From Verrucomicrobiota bacterium (GTDB taxonomy: Bacteria > Verrucomicrobiota > Lentisphaeria > Oligosphaerales > JAFGRS01), in contig JAGVUW010000287.1 of the NCBI GenBank assembly GCA_019136035.1, forward strand, positions 1 to 9,423: 9,423 nt of DNA. The letters run 5' to 3'. The notes below the pieces were generated by a model. The model did not search any database and was not told the DNA's origin. It saw only the letters and a list, made by a program, of their open reading frames with translations. Positions within the stretch are counted from its first letter, which is position 1. Each line of letters starts with the position of its first letter. The translations under genes were made by a program, and so were the position numbers. Below, piece by piece: positions 7,496-9,423 of this stretch.

Positions 7496-7617
7496 GGTGA
7501 CTGGGCGAGCGCTGACGCGATCATCGATCAGCCCTGGGAATCGCGACGGGCGGGTGGGCGCCGCGGCGGCGGGGCTGTATGCTAGCGGGCGGTCCTCGAA
7601 CACGCGGAGAACCTCTC

Positions 7618-9135
7618 ATGACGTCCGCAGCCCTTCGTCGCAGCCTGTTTCTCGCGGCCGCTCTGGCCATCCTGTCGCCGTCGGCAGTCCTGGCTCAGGA
7701 GGGCCTCGCCGGGCAGGCCAGGGAGGCGCTCCTGCGCGCCGCGCACTACTGGAGCGGCACGGTCGCCTCGCACGGCGGCTATGTCTGGGAGTACAGCACC
7801 GACCTGACGACACGTCGTCGCGGCGAGAGCGGCGACCTGGCGCAGACGACGAACTGGGTCCAGGCCGGCACGCCGATGGTCGGCAGCGCCCTGCTCCTGT
7901 GCTACGCCGCCACCGGCGACGCGGGCCTCCTCGAGGCGGCCCTGGCGACCGGGCGCAGCCTGGCCTATGGCCAGCTCGAGTCGGGCGGCTGGCACTACAG
8001 CATCGAGCATGACCCGCAGCGTGTGAAGCACTGGTACCACCACCTCGGCGAGGCCGGCAAGGCCTTCGGGAACGTCACCACCTTCGACGACGACAACACC
8101 CAGAGCGCCACGCGCTTCCTCATCGAGCTGGACCGCTATGTCGACGATGCCGAGATCAGCGCTGCCGTGGCGCGGGCTCTGGACTGCTTCCACCGCGCCC
8201 AGTACCGGGACGGCGCCTGGGACGGCGCCTGGCCGCAGCGCTACCCGCCGCCCAAGGGAACCTACGGCGAGTTCCCGACCTTCAATGACGGCTCGATGTC
8301 GGACTGCCTGCGCACCATGATCCTGGCCTGGGATACCTACGGCCGCCCCGAGGACGAGGCCGCGGTGCGGCGCTGCATGGAGTTCTACCTTCGCGCACAG
8401 CAGCCGCCGCCGCAAGCCGGGTGGCCACAGCAGGTCGACCGCGACCTCGAGCCCGCCTGGGCGCGGCGCTTCGAGCCGCCCTCGGTCTGCGGCGGTGAGT
8501 CCTCCGACAACTGCAACGTCCTCATGGACCTCGCCCAGCGCCTGAACGAACCGCGTTGCCTCGACGCCGTCGGGCGCTGCGTGGAGTGGTACCGGAACTC
8601 ACGCATCGGCGGCACCGACGAGCGCGGCACCTGGGCGCGCTTCTACGAACTGAAGACCAACCGGCCACTCTACTTCACCCGGACCTACGAGCTGACCTAC
8701 GATGACAAGGACCTGCCCCTGCACTACAGCTTCAAGAGCAACTACGGCGTCAACGCCATGATCCGGCGCTACGAGGCCGTGCGCCAGGCCGGCCTCCAGC
8801 CCGCCGTCGAAGCCCAGGACCCCGAGGTGCGCTCGCCGGAGGCCTGGAAGGCCGCCGCCGCCGGCCTCGAGGAGCGCGTCAAGACCGCGATCGAGACCCT
8901 CGACGACCAGGGACGATGGGTGCGGCGCGTGCCGCGCCGTGAACAGACCCGCGATGCCAAGGGACGCATCGGCTACAGCGTCGATGCCGACCATCCCCTC
9001 GATATGATGTACGCCAACACCACGGTCACCAACCTGCGAACCCTCGCCAATTACGTCATCGCCTGCCGCCAGGGCCCCGCCGTCACGGCGCCGCGACGAC
9101 TCCCGCCACCGCCGGCCCTGCCTATCCACGAGTGA
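7618..9135 (+). CDS. Secreted pectate lyase, PL10-like
   Basis: 505 residues. The signal peptide (RR, core FLAAALAIL, cleavage AVLA-QE after residue 26) predicts export. The mature part matches family 10 pectate lyases, which cleave polygalacturonate by beta-elimination with Ca2+ on an (alpha/alpha) toroid-like fold. The motifs appear in family order: TFDDDNTQSA (155-164), WPQRYPPP (205-212), TFNDGSMSD (from 221), WPQQVDRDLEPAWARRFEPPS (ending near 288) with GGES (292-295), and later a WARFYELKTNRP block followed by YELTYDD. The usual family forms 'HITFND' and 'TIDNDAT' are altered here (FPTFND, TFDDDNT), so it is a divergent member and activity is not guaranteed; I cannot assign the catalytic Arg with certainty. 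The last ~85 residues (from about 420) are an extension with no clear domain. ATG 7618 is preferred over the ATG at 7579 because GGAG (7606-7609) sits eight bases ahead and the signal peptide starts there. It is divergent to the heparinase-like gene, a plausible polysaccharide-use pair. Confidence 0.88.
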   Translation: MTSAALRRSLFLAAALAILSPSAVLAQEGLAGQAREALLRAAHYWSGTVASHGGYVWEYSTDLTTRRRGESGDLAQTTNWVQAGTPMVGSALLLCYAATGDAGLLEAALATGRSLAYGQLESGGWHYSIEHDPQRVKHWYHHLGEAGKAFGNVTTFDDDNTQSATRFLIELDRYVDDAEISAAVARALDCFHRAQYRDGAWDGAWPQRYPPPKGTYGEFPTFNDGSMSDCLRTMILAWDTYGRPEDEAAVRRCMEFYLRAQQPPPQAGWPQQVDRDLEPAWARRFEPPSVCGGESSDNCNVLMDLAQRLNEPRCLDAVGRCVEWYRNSRIGGTDERGTWARFYELKTNRPLYFTRTYELTYDDKDLPLHYSFKSNYGVNAMIRRYEAVRQAGLQPAVEAQDPEVRSPEAWKAAAAGLEERVKTAIETLDDQGRWVRRVPRREQTRDAKGRIGYSVDADHPLDMMYANTTVTNLRTLANYVIACRQGPAVTAPRRLPPPPALPIHE

Positions 9136-9162
9136 GCCCGGACGGGCGCGCGGGGCGGGGCG

Positions 9163-9238
9163 GATCTGTCGGACCGGTCAGACCTGTCGGACCGGTCAGA
9201 CGGACCTGTCAGACTTGTCAGACCGGCCCGACCGGCCC
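9163..9238 (+). repeat. 9-bp tandem repeat array, eight units of GAYYNGNCN
   Basis: Units start at 9163, 9172, 9181 and 9190 (GATCTGTCG, GACCGGTCA, GACCTGTCG, GACCGGTCA). A 4-bp interruption follows at 9199-9202, then units at 9203, 9212, 9221 and 9230 (GACCTGTCA, GACTTGTCA, GACCGGCCC, GACCGGCCC). The array begins 27 bp after the lyase stop. It has the same unit length, orientation and consensus as the array at 3096-3140, but its units mostly begin GACC where those of the first begin GATC. Confidence 0.9.
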
Positions 9239-9244
9239 GAGTGC

Positions 9245-9260
9245 GCCGCCGGCCGGCGGC
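9245..9260. terminator. Perfect 16-bp GC palindrome after the second array
   Basis: GCCGCCGGCCGGCGGC is a perfect palindrome that can fold as a 6-bp stem with a GGCC loop, or extrude as a cruciform. It follows the array as the hairpins at 3151 and 3190 follow the first array. There is no T-run, so a terminator role is tentative. Confidence 0.4.
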
Positions 9261-9329
9261 CTCCGGATGCCGCGGGGCTGACCGAAGATGGCGTCAGGGC
9301 TCACCTGGACACCCTGAAGGGCATACGCG

Positions 9330-9422
9330 TCAACCTAAGGCCAATTCGTCGATCCACCGGTCGCACTTTTCGTTGAAGTTCTCTCGCCTTCGTCTGTCGT
9401 AGGTGCAGTAGCGCGCCAGGCG
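9330..9422 (-). CDS. C-terminal 30 residues of an unknown protein, gene continues past the window
   Basis: Reading the minus strand inward from 9422 gives an open frame of 30 codons that ends in TGA at 9332-9330. The peptide (RLARYCTYDRRRRENF at its start, then NEKCDRWIDELALG) has two Cys, several aromatic residues and an amphipathic charged end, which looks like a real protein terminus. The third base and the Arg codons (AGA, AGG, CGA) are less GC-biased than in the neighbouring genes. I do not recognise the family, and the fragment is too short to judge function. It converges on the lyase gene, with the second 9-bp array between them. Confidence 0.5.
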   Translation of the reverse strand, partial: RLARYCTYDRRRRENFNEKCDRWIDELALG

Positions 9423-9423
9423 T

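Larger units (their letters stand above)
6916..7617. other. 702-bp repeat-rich divergent intergenic region, no gene
   Basis: This gap separates the divergently read heparinase-like and pectate lyase genes. Several frames are open on both strands, but their products are Arg/Pro/Ala-rich, have no family features and run through hairpins and repeats, so I call no gene. It holds a tandem-hairpin element (7039-7082), a direct repeat (7094-7153 and 7372-7431), hairpins at 7221-7259 and 7359-7378, a palindrome CTTCGCGAAG (7185-7194), a possible hairpin CGCGAT/ATCGCG (7516-7545) and a 14-bp motif facing each gene. Confidence 0.75.

Noticed and set aside
6916..7524. N-terminal extension of the heparinase-like frame up to 7524
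   Set aside because: It translates through hairpins and repeats, is Arg/Pro/Gly-rich, and would bury the signal peptide about 200 residues inside the protein.
7065..7603. Small proteins in the divergent intergenic region
   Set aside because: Frames overlap each other on both strands, cross the direct repeats and show no start signals or recognisable domains.
9294..9317. Hairpin TCAGGG/CCCTGA near the right-edge gene as a terminator
   Set aside because: Only a 6-bp stem with a 12-nt loop and no T-run; expected by chance in GC-rich DNA.

Overview
The window is a GC-rich (roughly two-thirds G+C) bacterial chromosome segment. Signal peptides, an outer-membrane-type lipoprotein and a MacB/LolCDE-type ABC transporter indicate a diderm. 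Two large secreted polysaccharide-lyase-like proteins, GC-rich intergenic repeat mosaics and a tandem-hairpin element that I associate with planctomycete-type genomes make a PVC-superphylum or similar environmental lineage my best guess. That assignment is inference; no rRNA or other taxonomic marker is present.

Left block (1-3013, plus strand): a tightly packed four-gene operon. It holds the C-terminal part of an FtsX/MacB-type permease, its LolD/MacB-like ATPase, and two exported or membrane-anchored proteins that I do not recognise by name. The last three genes overlap by ATGA and GTGA junctions. The two unknown proteins align to each other without gaps over a thioredoxin-like core with two cysteines at identical spacing (C-x41-C). 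They therefore look like tandem paralogues working with the transporter on the extracytoplasmic side. This is the best candidate in the window for an undescribed system.

Middle (3014-3712): a convergent gap with a 9-bp tandem array and two GC-rich hairpins, then a small minus-strand glycine-zipper lipoprotein gene, then a short gap with further hairpins.

Right block: a minus-strand gene for a large secreted heparinase II/III-like protein (3713-6915), interrupted by one frameshift in a CACGGC repeat tract. It is divergently oriented to a plus-strand secreted PL10-type pectate lyase gene (7618-9135). The two probably act on acidic polysaccharides. The 702-bp gap between them is non-coding. It holds a tandem-hairpin element, a ~60-bp direct repeat, several strong hairpins and a near-identical 14-bp motif facing each of the two genes.

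Right edge: after the lyase comes a second 9-bp array with the same unit as the first, a 16-bp perfect palindrome, and the last 30 codons of a minus-strand gene that runs out of the window. Both convergent gene gaps in the window thus have the same array-plus-hairpin design.
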